Part shown: positions 1 through 9,064 of the stretch, piece after piece
Numbering within the stretch: the stretch's first letter is position 1
Layout: each line of letters starts with the position of its first letter
Assembly (NCBI GenBank): GCA_035707825.1
Contig: DASSTR010000045.1
Span: forward strand, 1 to 14,275
Direction of reading: 5' to 3'
Source of the DNA: VRUE01 sp035707825
GTDB taxonomy: Bacteria; Actinomycetota; Thermoleophilia; Solirubrobacterales; 70-9
Length of the DNA: 14,275 nt
The notes under the pieces: model-generated
Told to the model about the DNA's origin: nothing
Seen by the model: the letters and a program-made list of their open reading frames with translations, nothing else
Databases searched by the model: none
Program-made: the position numbers and the translations under genes

Positions 1-132
1 CGCCAGCCGGTAGGTGCCGACGACCTTGATCTCGTACTCATAGCCGGCGGCGTCGAGCGCCTTGGCCGCTTTCGCGCAGGGATGGACGGCCGCCGGCCCC
101 CGTTTCTTCTGCCCGCAGGTGTAGAGGATCAT
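1..132 (-). CDS. Thioredoxin-fold (glutaredoxin / GST N-terminal-like) protein, C-terminus cut by window edge
   Basis: The first 44 codons are visible, starting at ATG 132-130 and running off the left edge. The peptide begins MILYTCGQKKRGP, has a second cysteine in a VHPCAKAAKAL segment, and continues GYEYEIKVVGTYRL. This beta-strand, cysteine loop, helix (alanine/lysine rich), second beta-strand order is that of the N-terminal half of glutaredoxins and GST N-terminal domains. Cys6 sits where the redox cysteine would be, but there is no CxxC motif. No in-frame start lies just upstream; the nearest purine-rich stretch (AGAGG on the minus strand) is about 24 bases away, so the ribosome site is weak. 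It lies 65 bases after purB on the same strand and could be the last gene of the pur transcript. The function in this organism is unknown. Confidence 0.6.
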   Translation of the reverse strand, partial: MILYTCGQKKRGPAAVHPCAKAAKALDAAGYEYEIKVVGTYRLA

Positions 133-197
133 CGGGCGAACCGTACCGGCTGCGACCTCTCGCCCCCGCGGCCGGAGGGAGATGTCGTCGACGGCGG

Positions 198-1481
198 TTA
201 GGAGCGCAGCGCTTCGAGGCGCTCGAAGATCGTCGGCACGTGCGTCAGGTAGGCGCCGTAGTCGAAGACGGCATCGAGGTCGAGGTCCGGCGCCGCCTCG
301 GCAAGCAGGTTGCGGAACTCGGTCCCGGTGTCCCAGGCGCGCTGCGCGTTCTCCTGTACGACGCGGTAGGCGTCGTCGCGGGTCATCCCCGACTCGACCA
401 GGGCCGTGGGGGCGCGCTGGCTGAACAGGGCGCCGTGGGTCAGCCCGAGGTTCTCCTGCATGCGCTCGGTGCGGATCGTCATCTCGGCGGCGACCTTGGC
501 GGCGAGGTCCTGCATGTAGTCGAGCGCCGTTGTCGCGTCGGGGAGGATCACCCGCTCGGCGCCGGAGTGGGAGATGTCGCGCTCGTGCCAGAGGGCGATG
601 TTCTCGAGGCCGGCCTGCGCGTAGCCACGCAGGACGCGGGCGAGGCCGGTGATGCGCTCGGTGCGGATCGGGTTGCGCTTGTGGGGCATCGCCGAGGACC
701 CCTTCTGGCCCGCGGCGAAGGGCTCCTCGACCTCGCGCACCTCGGTGCGCTGCAGATTGCGGACCTCGGTCGCGAAGCGCTCCAGCCCCCCGCCGGCGAC
801 CGCTATCCCGGCCATCAGCACCGCATGGCGGTCACGGGGGATCACCTGGGTGGCGACGTCCTCCCGCTGCAGGCCGAGGCGCTCCATAACCCGCGCCTCG
901 ACTGCGGGGGGCACGGAGGCATAGGTGCCGACGGCGCCGGAGAGCTTGCCGAAGCCGAGCTGCGCGAAGGCCTCTTCGAGGCGGGTGAGGTTGCGGTCGG
1001 CCTCGAAGGCGAAGCCGGCGAGGCGCAGGCCGAAGGTGGTGGGCTCGGCGTGGACGCCATGGGTGCGGCCGACACAGAGGGTGTCTCGGTGCTCGATCGC
1101 CCGCTCGATCAGGGCGTCGCGATAGGCGCGAGCGCCGGCGATGACGACCTCGCCCGCCTCGCGTAGCTGCAGCGCCAGCGCCGTGTCGAGGACGTCCGAG
1201 GAGGTGAGCCCGTAGTGGACCCAGCGCCCGTGCTCACCGACCGAAGCGGCAACGACGTCGACGAAGGCGGCGACGTCATGGTCGGTGACCCGCTCGCGCT
1301 CGGCCACGGCCTCCACCGTGAACGCCGCGTTGGCCCGGCATGCCTCGGCGGCCTCCTTGGGAACGACCCCCTCCTCGGCCCAGGCCTCGGTGGCGGCGAG
1401 CTCGACCTCCAGCCAGCACTCGAGCTTGCGCTGCTGGGACCAGACGGCCCCCATCTCCGGGCGCGTATACCTGGAGATCAT
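198..1481 (-). CDS. purB: Adenylosuccinate lyase (PurB)
   Basis: This cytosolic enzyme of the fumarase/aspartase superfamily removes fumarate twice in purine synthesis: from SAICAR to give AICAR, and from adenylosuccinate to give AMP. The 427-residue length is normal for the short bacterial form. The superfamily signature GSSAMPHKRNP is at residues 261-271, with the mobile-loop serines 262-263. The TSSD segment is at 93-96 and GRTHGVHAEP at 138-147. His68, His89 and His141 fall where the active-site histidines of the Bacillus subtilis enzyme lie. The ATG start at 1481 follows a G-run (GGGGGCGG) a few bases upstream and fits the family N-terminus (MISRYTRPEM). It is the third pur gene of a purD-purE-purB run, 46 bases after purE. 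Its frame is open upstream of the ATG back to a TAA overlapping the end of purE, but without another start codon. Confidence 0.97.
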   Translation of the reverse strand: MISRYTRPEMGAVWSQQRKLECWLEVELAATEAWAEEGVVPKEAAEACRANAAFTVEAVAERERVTDHDVAAFVDVVAASVGEHGRWVHYGLTSSDVLDTALALQLREAGEVVIAGARAYRDALIERAIEHRDTLCVGRTHGVHAEPTTFGLRLAGFAFEADRNLTRLEEAFAQLGFGKLSGAVGTYASVPPAVEARVMERLGLQREDVATQVIPRDRHAVLMAGIAVAGGGLERFATEVRNLQRTEVREVEEPFAAGQKGSSAMPHKRNPIRTERITGLARVLRGYAQAGLENIALWHERDISHSGAERVILPDATTALDYMQDLAAKVAAEMTIRTERMQENLGLTHGALFSQRAPTALVESGMTRDDAYRVVQENAQRAWDTGTEFRNLLAEAAPDLDLDAVFDYGAYLTHVPTIFERLEALRS

Positions 1482-1483
1482 CC

Positions 1484-1510
1484 GCCGCCCCCGGACGCGG
1501 TGAGAGCGGA
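1484..1510 (-). repeat. purB copy of a leader element shared with purD
   Basis: On the plus strand, bases 1484-1500 (GCCGCCCCCGGACGCGG) are identical to 3307-3323. After a 3-base insertion (TGA, 1501-1503) the match resumes with GAGCGGA (1504-1510, matching 3324-3330). On the coding strand the element ends 2 bases before the purB ATG and contains the G-run that would serve as ribosome site. A shared Shine-Dalgarno region, a regulatory site, or chance in GC-rich DNA are all possible. Confidence 0.5.
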
Positions 1511-1527
1511 GGACGTCGCGGAATACG

Positions 1528-2007
1528 TCACGCGTTGATTATCCGCGCCGCCAGCACACCGGCGTTTTTGGCGCCGTCGATCGCCACGCAGGCGACCGGG
1601 ATCCCCGGCGGCATCTGAACGGCGGAGAGCAGGGCGTCGAGGCCCCCCAGGCTCTTGCCGAGGATCGGAACGCCGATCACCGGCAGGTCGGTGTGGGCCG
1701 CGGCGACGCCCGGCAGCGCCGCCGACATCCCGGCGCCGGCGATGATCACCTTCAGCCCCCGCATCCGCGCGTTCGTGCAGTACTCGCGGACCATCTCCGG
1801 ATCGCGGTGGGCGCTCATCACGCGCACCTCGTAGCGGATGCCCGCTTCCTGCAGCGCCTTGCCGGCCGGCTGCATCTTCGGCTTGTCGTTTTTCGAGCCC
1901 ATGATGATCCCGACCAGGGGCTCGTCGACGTTGATTTCCTCAAAGGCCTCCTCGACCTCCGGCATTGTCGCCGACGTCGGCTGGGGCTCCTCAGAGATCT
2001 CGCTCAT
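1528..2007 (-). CDS. purE: N5-carboxyaminoimidazole ribonucleotide mutase, class I-like PurE (atypical)
   Basis: PurE moves the carboxyl of N5-CAIR to give CAIR in purine synthesis. The 159-residue protein has the PurE core: GSKND at 37-41 (usually GSxSD), SAHRDP at 65-70 with His67 matching the catalytic histidine, AGAGMSAALPG at 90-100, then PVIGVPI and VQMPPGIPVACVAI. The usual AAHLPG histidine is Ala97. An acidic extension of about 28 residues precedes the core, and the protein stops three residues after LAARI, so the usual C-terminal tail of some 25-30 residues is absent. The ATG at 2007 has a purine-rich ribosome site (GAGAGAGGAAGAG), supporting this start over Met15. The gene is 12 bases after purD, and the ribosome site overlaps the purD stop. 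No purK is in the window, so whether it uses N5-CAIR or AIR plus CO2 cannot be decided here; the sequence is closer to class I. Confidence 0.92.
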   Translation of the reverse strand: MSEISEEPQPTSATMPEVEEAFEEINVDEPLVGIIMGSKNDKPKMQPAGKALQEAGIRYEVRVMSAHRDPEMVREYCTNARMRGLKVIIAGAGMSAALPGVAAAHTDLPVIGVPILGKSLGGLDALLSAVQMPPGIPVACVAIDGAKNAGVLAARIINA

Positions 2008-2019
2008 CTCTTCCTCTCT

Positions 2020-3306
2020 CTAGCTGGGGACGCGCTCGACGGCGCGGGCGGCAATGTCTGTACGGACCTGCATTCCCTCGAACGAGATCCGCTCGACGGC
2101 ATCGTATGCACGATCGCGCGCCGCGGCGGGCGTCGGCGCCAGAGCGGTGACGTTGAGGACTCGGCCGCCTGCGGTGACGACCTGCCCGTCGCGCGCCGCC
2201 GTGCCCGCGTGGGTCACCTCGGCGAGCTCCGCCGCCCCGGCGAGCCCCTCGATCGCGTCCCCCTTCGAGGAGGACTCCGGGTAACCGGCGGAGGCGAGCA
2301 CCACGGTGACCGCCCAGTCCTCGCTGAACTCCGCATTCACGCCGGCGAGGCCGCCGGGCTGGCGAGTGGCGAGGCAGAGCTCGAGCAGGTCGCTGCGCAT
2401 TCTCGGCAGCACCGCCTGGGTCTCGGGATCGCCGAAGCGAGTATTGAACTCGAGCACCTTCGGGCCCTCGGGGCCGATCATCAGGCCGGCGTAGAGGACG
2501 CCGTGGAAGGGAAGCCCGCGTCGCGCCATCTCCGCCACGACCGGGCGGTGGACGGCGTCGACGATCTCCTCGACCTCGGCGGCGCCGAAGCCGGGGACCG
2601 GCGAGTAGCTGCCCATACCGCCGGTGTTGGGCCCCTCGTCGCCGTCGAAGATCCGCTTGTAGTCCTGCGCCGGCGCCAGCGGCACCACGTTCTCACCGTC
2701 GCAGAGGGCGAGCAGCGAGAGCTCCTCGCCTTCGAGGAACTCCTCCAGCACCACCGTGGTCTCACCGAAGCGCTGCTCGGTGAAGAAGACGTCGATCGCC
2801 TCCCGCGCCTCGCTCTCGCCGGCGCAGATGATCACTCCCTTGCCCGCGGCGAGGCCGTCGGCCTTCAGCACGACGGGATAGGAGGCGGCGGCGAGATGCT
2901 CATCGGCCTCCTCGCGGCTGTGCAGCAGCGCATGGGCCGCGGTCGGCACGCCGGCCTCCTGCATCACCTCCTTGGCGAAGGCCTTGGAGCCCTCCAGCTC
3001 GGCGGCTGCCCCGCTGGGCCCGAAGGCGGGGATGCCCGCCTCCTCGAGGGCGTCGACGGCCCCGGCGACGAGGGGCGCCTCGGGCCCTACCACGACCAGG
3101 TCGACGTAGCGTTCCGTCGCCACGGCGACGATCGCGGCGACGTCGCCGGCGTCGATGTCCGGCAGGCACTCGGCGTCGGCCGCGATCCCGGCGTTGCCGG
3201 GCGCGCAGAGCAGCTCCGGGGAGTGTGGCGAGCGCCCGAGCGCGCGCACGATCGCGTGCTCGCGCCCGCCCCCACCGACGACGAGTACTCGTATGTTCTC
3301 GCTCAA
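2020..3306 (-). CDS. purD: Phosphoribosylamine-glycine ligase (GARS, PurD)
   Basis: PurD joins glycine to phosphoribosylamine using ATP, the second step of purine synthesis. The 428-residue length is typical of the monofunctional enzyme. The N-terminal domain has GGGGREHA at 11-18 and GPEAPL at 74-79. The ATP-grasp part has KADGLAAGKGV at 148-158, DEGPNTGGMG at 223-232 and the GARS signature region EFNTRFGDPE at 286-295; the C-terminal domain follows to the end. The start is TTG (3306-3304), which gives the family N-terminus MSENIRVLVVGGG; a G-run lies just upstream in the element shared with purB. It is followed by purE after 12 bases, so the two are surely co-transcribed. The GYD gene lies 79 bases upstream on the same strand and may or may not be in the same transcript. 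Confidence 0.97.
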   Translation of the reverse strand: MSENIRVLVVGGGGREHAIVRALGRSPHSPELLCAPGNAGIAADAECLPDIDAGDVAAIVAVATERYVDLVVVGPEAPLVAGAVDALEEAGIPAFGPSGAAAELEGSKAFAKEVMQEAGVPTAAHALLHSREEADEHLAAASYPVVLKADGLAAGKGVIICAGESEAREAIDVFFTEQRFGETTVVLEEFLEGEELSLLALCDGENVVPLAPAQDYKRIFDGDEGPNTGGMGSYSPVPGFGAAEVEEIVDAVHRPVVAEMARRGLPFHGVLYAGLMIGPEGPKVLEFNTRFGDPETQAVLPRMRSDLLELCLATRQPGGLAGVNAEFSEDWAVTVVLASAGYPESSSKGDAIEGLAGAAELAEVTHAGTAARDGQVVTAGGRVLNVTALAPTPAAARDRAYDAVERISFEGMQVRTDIAARAVERVPS

Positions 3307-3330
3307 GCCGCCCCCGGACGCGGGAGCGGA
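3307..3330 (-). repeat. purD copy of a leader element shared with purB
   Basis: The 24 bases directly before the purD TTG match 1484-1510 upstream of purB, with 17 identical bases, a 3-base gap, then 7 more. Both copies place the same G-run (GGGGGCGGC on the coding strand) against the start codon. No third copy was found by eye in the window. Confidence 0.5.
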
Positions 3331-3385
3331 CGCCTGTCCATATCTGACTCTTCAGGCATTCGCGGGAGCAGAGGAGGCGGCGCCT

Positions 3386-3667
3386 TTATAGCGACCCGGC
3401 CAGCTCCTCGGCCGGCATCGCGGTGAGCGTCTGGCTCGTCATCGTCCCCCGTGAGCCGAGCTCGACCGAGACCTTGGCCATCGTCTTCTCGTCGGGGGCC
3501 TCGACGACGGTCACGAAGTCGTACTGGCCGAGCGTCGCGTACTGGGCGACGACCTTGGCGCCGATCTGTTCGACCTCTTTGTTGACCTCGGCGACCCGCC
3601 CCGGGTTGTTCTTCAGCGTCCGAACCCCGTCGGCGGTCAGGTTGGTGAGCATCAGGTAAGTAGGCAT
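3386..3667 (-). CDS. GYD domain-containing protein
   Basis: This is a 93-residue cytosolic protein starting MPTYLMLTNLTADGVRTL and carrying GQYD at 47-50, the conserved glycine-tyrosine-aspartate that names the GYD family (Pfam PF08734). The length is that of a single-domain family member, with an alpha/beta ferredoxin-like pattern (strand, helix, strand, strand, helix). No biochemical function is established for the family that I know of. The ATG at 3667 is chosen because a clear GAGGAG ribosome site lies about 9 bases upstream and it matches the family N-terminus; the open frame continues far upstream only as a shadow of the hydrolase gene. It sits 62 bases after the hydrolase stop and 79 bases before purD, so it could head the pur operon. 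Confidence 0.88.
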   Translation of the reverse strand: MPTYLMLTNLTADGVRTLKNNPGRVAEVNKEVEQIGAKVVAQYATLGQYDFVTVVEAPDEKTMAKVSVELGSRGTMTSQTLTAMPAEELAGSL

Positions 3668-3707
3668 ATTCAGCTCCTCGTAGCGGGGGTACGAGCCTAC
3701 GTTATGC

Positions 3708-3731
3708 AACCAGCTGGACCTTCGGCTGGCT
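3708..3731 (-). terminator. Small hairpin across the end of the hydrolase gene, weak terminator candidate
   Basis: Plus-strand AACCAGC (3708-3714) pairs with GCTGGCT (3725-3731) around a 10-base loop; on the transcribed strand this is a 7-pair stem with one G-U pair. The stem includes part of the hydrolase stop codon. No U-run follows, so a Rho-independent terminator is doubtful. Confidence 0.25.
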
Positions 3732-5379
3732 ATTCGGCGTAGTAGCCGGCGTGGATGTGGTTGCAGTGGTCCGGCAGCGAGAACGCCGGGCCCGGGCCGT
3801 CGAGGTCGAAGCAGTAGATCAGCTCGGTGGGGTGCATCGGCGCCGGCAGGTAGGCGAGCGTGCGGCCGAGGTTGGCGCAGGGCGCGTCGACGCCGGTGTC
3901 GGTGCAGGAGACGCCGTCGACCGCGGCGATGTCCATGGCCCGGCCGAAGAAGTGATTGGAGACGTTGCCGCTGGTCGTGTATTCGGAGTGGTCGGAGCGC
4001 AGCGCCGAGATCGTCAGCTGGTGTTCCTGGGTGATGGCGCCGATCAGCCCGACGATGCGCGGGTCGATGTAGCCGTGGGTGAGGTCGCGCAGCTCGAGTT
4101 CGTTGGAGAGGGTGAGGTTTTCCCAGTTGATCGGCGCCACGGCCGCGTTCGGCAGGGCGATCTGCCAGTCCACGGTCGCGACCCGGCAGCCGCCGCTCAG
4201 TTCCTCGGCGTCGGCGAGCACGGCCTGCACGTACCAGGCGGCCTGGTTGTGGGCGAAGATCCCGGCCCGCAGGCTGCCGCGCGACCAGATCAACCGCGCC
4301 AGGGTGGCGGCGGAATCGGCGGGGTCGGCGCGCTGTATGCGGCCGTCTTCGTTCCCGTCGACGGCGTACTCGCTCCACTCGCTGCCGTCCAGCCCCAGCG
4401 GGCCGTACTGCCGCATCTGCTGCTCGCTCATCCCGCGGCCGAAGTTCGACTCCAGCCGGGCCACGCCGGCCAGCGCCCAGACGCCGCGGCGGCCGAGTTC
4501 GTAGCGGGCGGTCGCGTCCTCGAAGGCGGCGAGGTAGTCCTGCGGCACGTTGTCGGCCCAGGCCGGCGCCGGGTGGCACTCGAGGACCTGGAGCTGGGGG
4601 GTGAGGCTGAAGGAGCCCGGCACGGCGGCGCCGCCCAGGGTGCCTCCGTAACAGGCGGCGTTGGCCAGCACCTCGGCGACGTACCAGTCGGCGTGGTTAT
4701 AGGCGTAGATCGCGTCGTAGACGTTGGCCGGCATCCCGGCGGCGTTGAGGTAGTTGGCGGCGGCGAAGATCGCGTCTTCGGGGTTGTAGGGGTCGCGCAC
4801 TCCGTCCCCGTTGGCGTCGACGCCGTAGCCATCCCACGTTTCGGGCATGAACTGCATCCAGCCGATCGCCCCCGCCGAGGAGACGTTGAGGTTGGTGCCG
4901 AAGGCCGTCTCGATCGCGTTGATGCCGGCGAGGATCGCCGGGCCCTGTGGGCCGAGGCCGTAGGCGGCCGCGGCGCGCTGGTAGATCGGGATCAGGACCG
5001 GGGGCACCCCGGAGGTCGCGCAGCTGGAGGTGGGGATGGCGGGGACCTGGAAGAGTTCGCTCGGTTCCGGTGCGGGGACGGCGCCGGCCGATTCCGCGCC
5101 TTCGTCCTGACCGGCCCCGGGAGAGGACGGCTGCTTGGGGTTCGACTCGGCCTCGATCGTCGGCCCCACCACGGTGCCGCCGCTTCCACTTCCAGAGGAG
5201 GGCGCCGGGGGCGGGCCGATGGCCGGTCCCCGTTCGATCACCGGCGGCGGGGCGGCGGCTTCAGCGGCTTCCGTGGCTTCGGTTTCCTCGCCCATCGCCG
5301 GGCCGGCCAGCAGGGCGGCGAGGCAGAGGAGCAGAAGTGCGTATAGGGAGAGCGCGAGCCCGCGCCGGGCGTTCATCAT
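3730..5379 (-). CDS. Secreted three-domain cell-wall hydrolase (tandem transglycosylase-like domains plus M15/LAS-type peptidase domain)
   Basis: A 549-residue exported protein. Residues 1-30 form a signal peptide or anchor (MMNARRG, then a Leu/Ala-rich core), followed by an acidic then Pro/Ser/Gly-rich linker to about 115. The first lytic transglycosylase-like domain (about 125-245) has Glu157 in AIETAFG, GAIGWMQFMPETW at 170-182, a DANGDG loop and YAYNHADWYV at 225-234. A second, diverged copy (about 285-395) has Glu310 in ARLESNFG, a shortened GPLGLDGSEW, DGNEDG and FAHNQAAWYV. The C-terminus carries SNHFFGRAMDIA (His476, Asp483) and DHCNHIHAGY (His541, His543), the zinc-ligand pattern of M15/LAS peptidases. 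It likely cuts both glycan and peptide parts of peptidoglycan. The ATG at 5379 is preferred over a GTG at 5403 because it overlaps the previous stop as ATGA and gives a cleaner signal peptide. Substrates are inferred. Confidence 0.85.
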   Translation of the reverse strand: MMNARRGLALSLYALLLLCLAALLAGPAMGEETEATEAAEAAAPPPVIERGPAIGPPPAPSSGSGSGGTVVGPTIEAESNPKQPSSPGAGQDEGAESAGAVPAPEPSELFQVPAIPTSSCATSGVPPVLIPIYQRAAAAYGLGPQGPAILAGINAIETAFGTNLNVSSAGAIGWMQFMPETWDGYGVDANGDGVRDPYNPEDAIFAAANYLNAAGMPANVYDAIYAYNHADWYVAEVLANAACYGGTLGGAAVPGSFSLTPQLQVLECHPAPAWADNVPQDYLAAFEDATARYELGRRGVWALAGVARLESNFGRGMSEQQMRQYGPLGLDGSEWSEYAVDGNEDGRIQRADPADSAATLARLIWSRGSLRAGIFAHNQAAWYVQAVLADAEELSGGCRVATVDWQIALPNAAVAPINWENLTLSNELELRDLTHGYIDPRIVGLIGAITQEHQLTISALRSDHSEYTTSGNVSNHFFGRAMDIAAVDGVSCTDTGVDAPCANLGRTLAYLPAPMHPTELIYCFDLDGPGPAFSLPDHCNHIHAGYYAE

Positions 5380-6290
5380 CCGAGCGCTTCCGTCACTTTC
5401 CACTCGCCGGTCTTCTCATTGCGCTGGATGTCGACGCGCAGCTCGCTGGTCACTCCCAGCCGCAGCAGGGAGATGCTGTAGGTGAAGGTGTTGTTGCCGA
5501 GGGCCGGGCCGGCGACGACGTTGAGGACTTTGGCCTTCGGGACTTTGACGTCGGCGGGCAGCCGCGGCGGCCGCTTGAGGAGCGAGTGCGCGAACTGGGG
5601 AGTCGCCGTTTCGGCGAAGACGGCGCGCAGGACGTCCGGGTTGCCCCGCCCCGTCTCATAGAGGACGAAGGCGCCGGCGAATTTGCGGACGACCTTCGCC
5701 GCCGCGGGCCCCGGTTTCGCAGTGGCGGCAGCGGCCGGAGTCGAGGCGGCGGAGTCGGGCAGGGCGGCGGCGCTGGCGGCGCTCGATTCAGCGGCTGCCG
5801 GGGAGGCGGTCGCTTTGGAGGAGGCGGCCCCCGCGCCGGCGCCGCCGGCGGCCTCGGGGGTGAAGTTGGGTGTGGCGCCCCGCAGCACCGGCGCTTCGGC
5901 CGGCGGTGGGGTGGGACTTGGGGCCGGAGCGGGAGCGACTGCCGCCACCGGTTCGACTGCCGCCGGCTGCCCGTCGCCCGATCCCTGGGCGAGCAGGGCG
6001 CCGCCGATCACCGCGGCGGCCGCGATGGCCGCGACGGCGGCCGTCGCCCCCGCGCGCAACGGCGTGCTCCAGTGGTCGGTCCGCTCCTGCAGTGGCCAGA
6101 CCAGCCAGCGCTCGCTGGCCCAGGCGAGTTGCTCGAACGGCCATTTGATCGCCGCGAGCGCGGCGCGGAGGACATCGGCGCCGCCCCAGACGATTCGCTC
6201 CTCGACGGCCCAGGCGACGTCGACCAGCGAGCTGCGCGCAGGCGCAACGCCCTGATTGATCGGATTGTCGATTTGCCTTCGTCCCAGCAT
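5376..6290 (-). CDS. Single-pass membrane protein with Ala/Pro-rich linker and small extracellular domain, unknown function
   Basis: I do not recognise this 304-residue protein with confidence. Residues 1-78 are cytoplasmic-looking, with tryptophan-rich amphipathic stretches (IKWPFEQLAWASERW, WLVWPLQER). A transmembrane helix of Ala, Ile and Val spans about 79-101. A low-complexity Ala/Pro/Ser linker runs from about 105 to 195. The last 108 residues form a compact domain (VVRKFAGAFVLYETG to the WKVTEALG end) with a helix-then-strands pattern. That pattern resembles NTF2-like extracytoplasmic domains such as those of TcpC-type conjugation proteins, but the match is only by eye. The gene's TGA overlaps the ATG of the peptidoglycan hydrolase as ATGA, so the two are translationally coupled and probably act together at the envelope. 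The ATG at 6290 has only a weak GGCGG ribosome site. Confidence 0.75.
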   Translation of the reverse strand: MLGRRQIDNPINQGVAPARSSLVDVAWAVEERIVWGGADVLRAALAAIKWPFEQLAWASERWLVWPLQERTDHWSTPLRAGATAAVAAIAAAAVIGGALLAQGSGDGQPAAVEPVAAVAPAPAPSPTPPPAEAPVLRGATPNFTPEAAGGAGAGAASSKATASPAAAESSAASAAALPDSAASTPAAAATAKPGPAAAKVVRKFAGAFVLYETGRGNPDVLRAVFAETATPQFAHSLLKRPPRLPADVKVPKAKVLNVVAGPALGNNTFTYSISLLRLGVTSELRVDIQRNEKTGEWKVTEALG

Positions 6291-6313
6291 CGCGATTGGA
6301 CCGCCAAAAGCTT

Positions 6314-6334
6314 AAGTCGGATTTTCTCCGACCT
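6314..6334 (-). terminator. Hairpin between clpB and the membrane-protein gene, possible clpB terminator
   Basis: GTCGGA (6316-6321) and TCCGAC (6327-6332) form a perfect 6-pair stem with a 5-base loop. On the minus strand the stem extends to 8 pairs using a G-U pair, which is not available on the plus strand, and TTTT follows 4 bases later. It lies about 100 bases after the clpB stop and 24 bases before the next ATG, so an operator role is also possible. A second, weaker stem (AAGAC/GTCTT, 6424-6436) follows the clpB stop directly. A GATAAT box (6382-6387, minus strand) without a clear -35 lies in the same 147-base gap. Confidence 0.4.
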
Positions 6335-6437
6335 TTCTTTAAAACGGCTAAATGGACACCGGACCGCAGCGCCCAGGACGAATTATCCGCTCTCGCCGGT
6401 CACTACTGAGTAAGTGCGGCGTTAAGACCGCGTCTTT

Positions 6438-9035
<2,598 letters not shown>

Positions 9036-9043
9036 GTCAGCCG

Positions 9044-9064
9044 ATTCTAGGACGATTGCCCTAG
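9044..9064 (-). promoter_or_regulatory. Candidate clpB promoter with overlapping inverted repeat
   Basis: On the minus strand TAGAAT (9049-9044) is 5/6 to the -10 consensus and ends 8 bases before the clpB GTG, so transcription would start at or near the start codon. Overlapping it is a perfect inverted repeat, CTAGG (9047-9051), an 8-base spacer, then CCTAG (9060-9064), which also covers the stop of the permease gene. No good -35 is seen, and the repeat does not match the HspR HAIR consensus (CTTGAGT-N7-ACTCAAG). Confidence 0.35.

Noticed and set aside
133..197. Terminator after purB
   Set aside because: The 65-base gap is GC-rich but has no convincing stem followed by a U-run.
1693..3426. 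Long plus-strand open frame (577 codons) opposite purD and purE
   Set aside because: It lies antisense to two certain genes; its Gly/Arg/His/Leu-rich composition is what GC-rich codons give when read in reverse, and no domain is visible.
3386..4579. Extended 397-codon version of the GYD gene
   Set aside because: The upstream part is Arg/Pro-rich shadow of the hydrolase gene; the family N-terminus and GAGGAG ribosome site place the start at 3667.
3751..5346. Plus-strand open frame (531 codons) opposite the hydrolase gene
   Set aside because: It is an antisense shadow: low-complexity Gly/Val/Arg/Asp composition, no ribosome site, and the minus-strand frame has clear domains.
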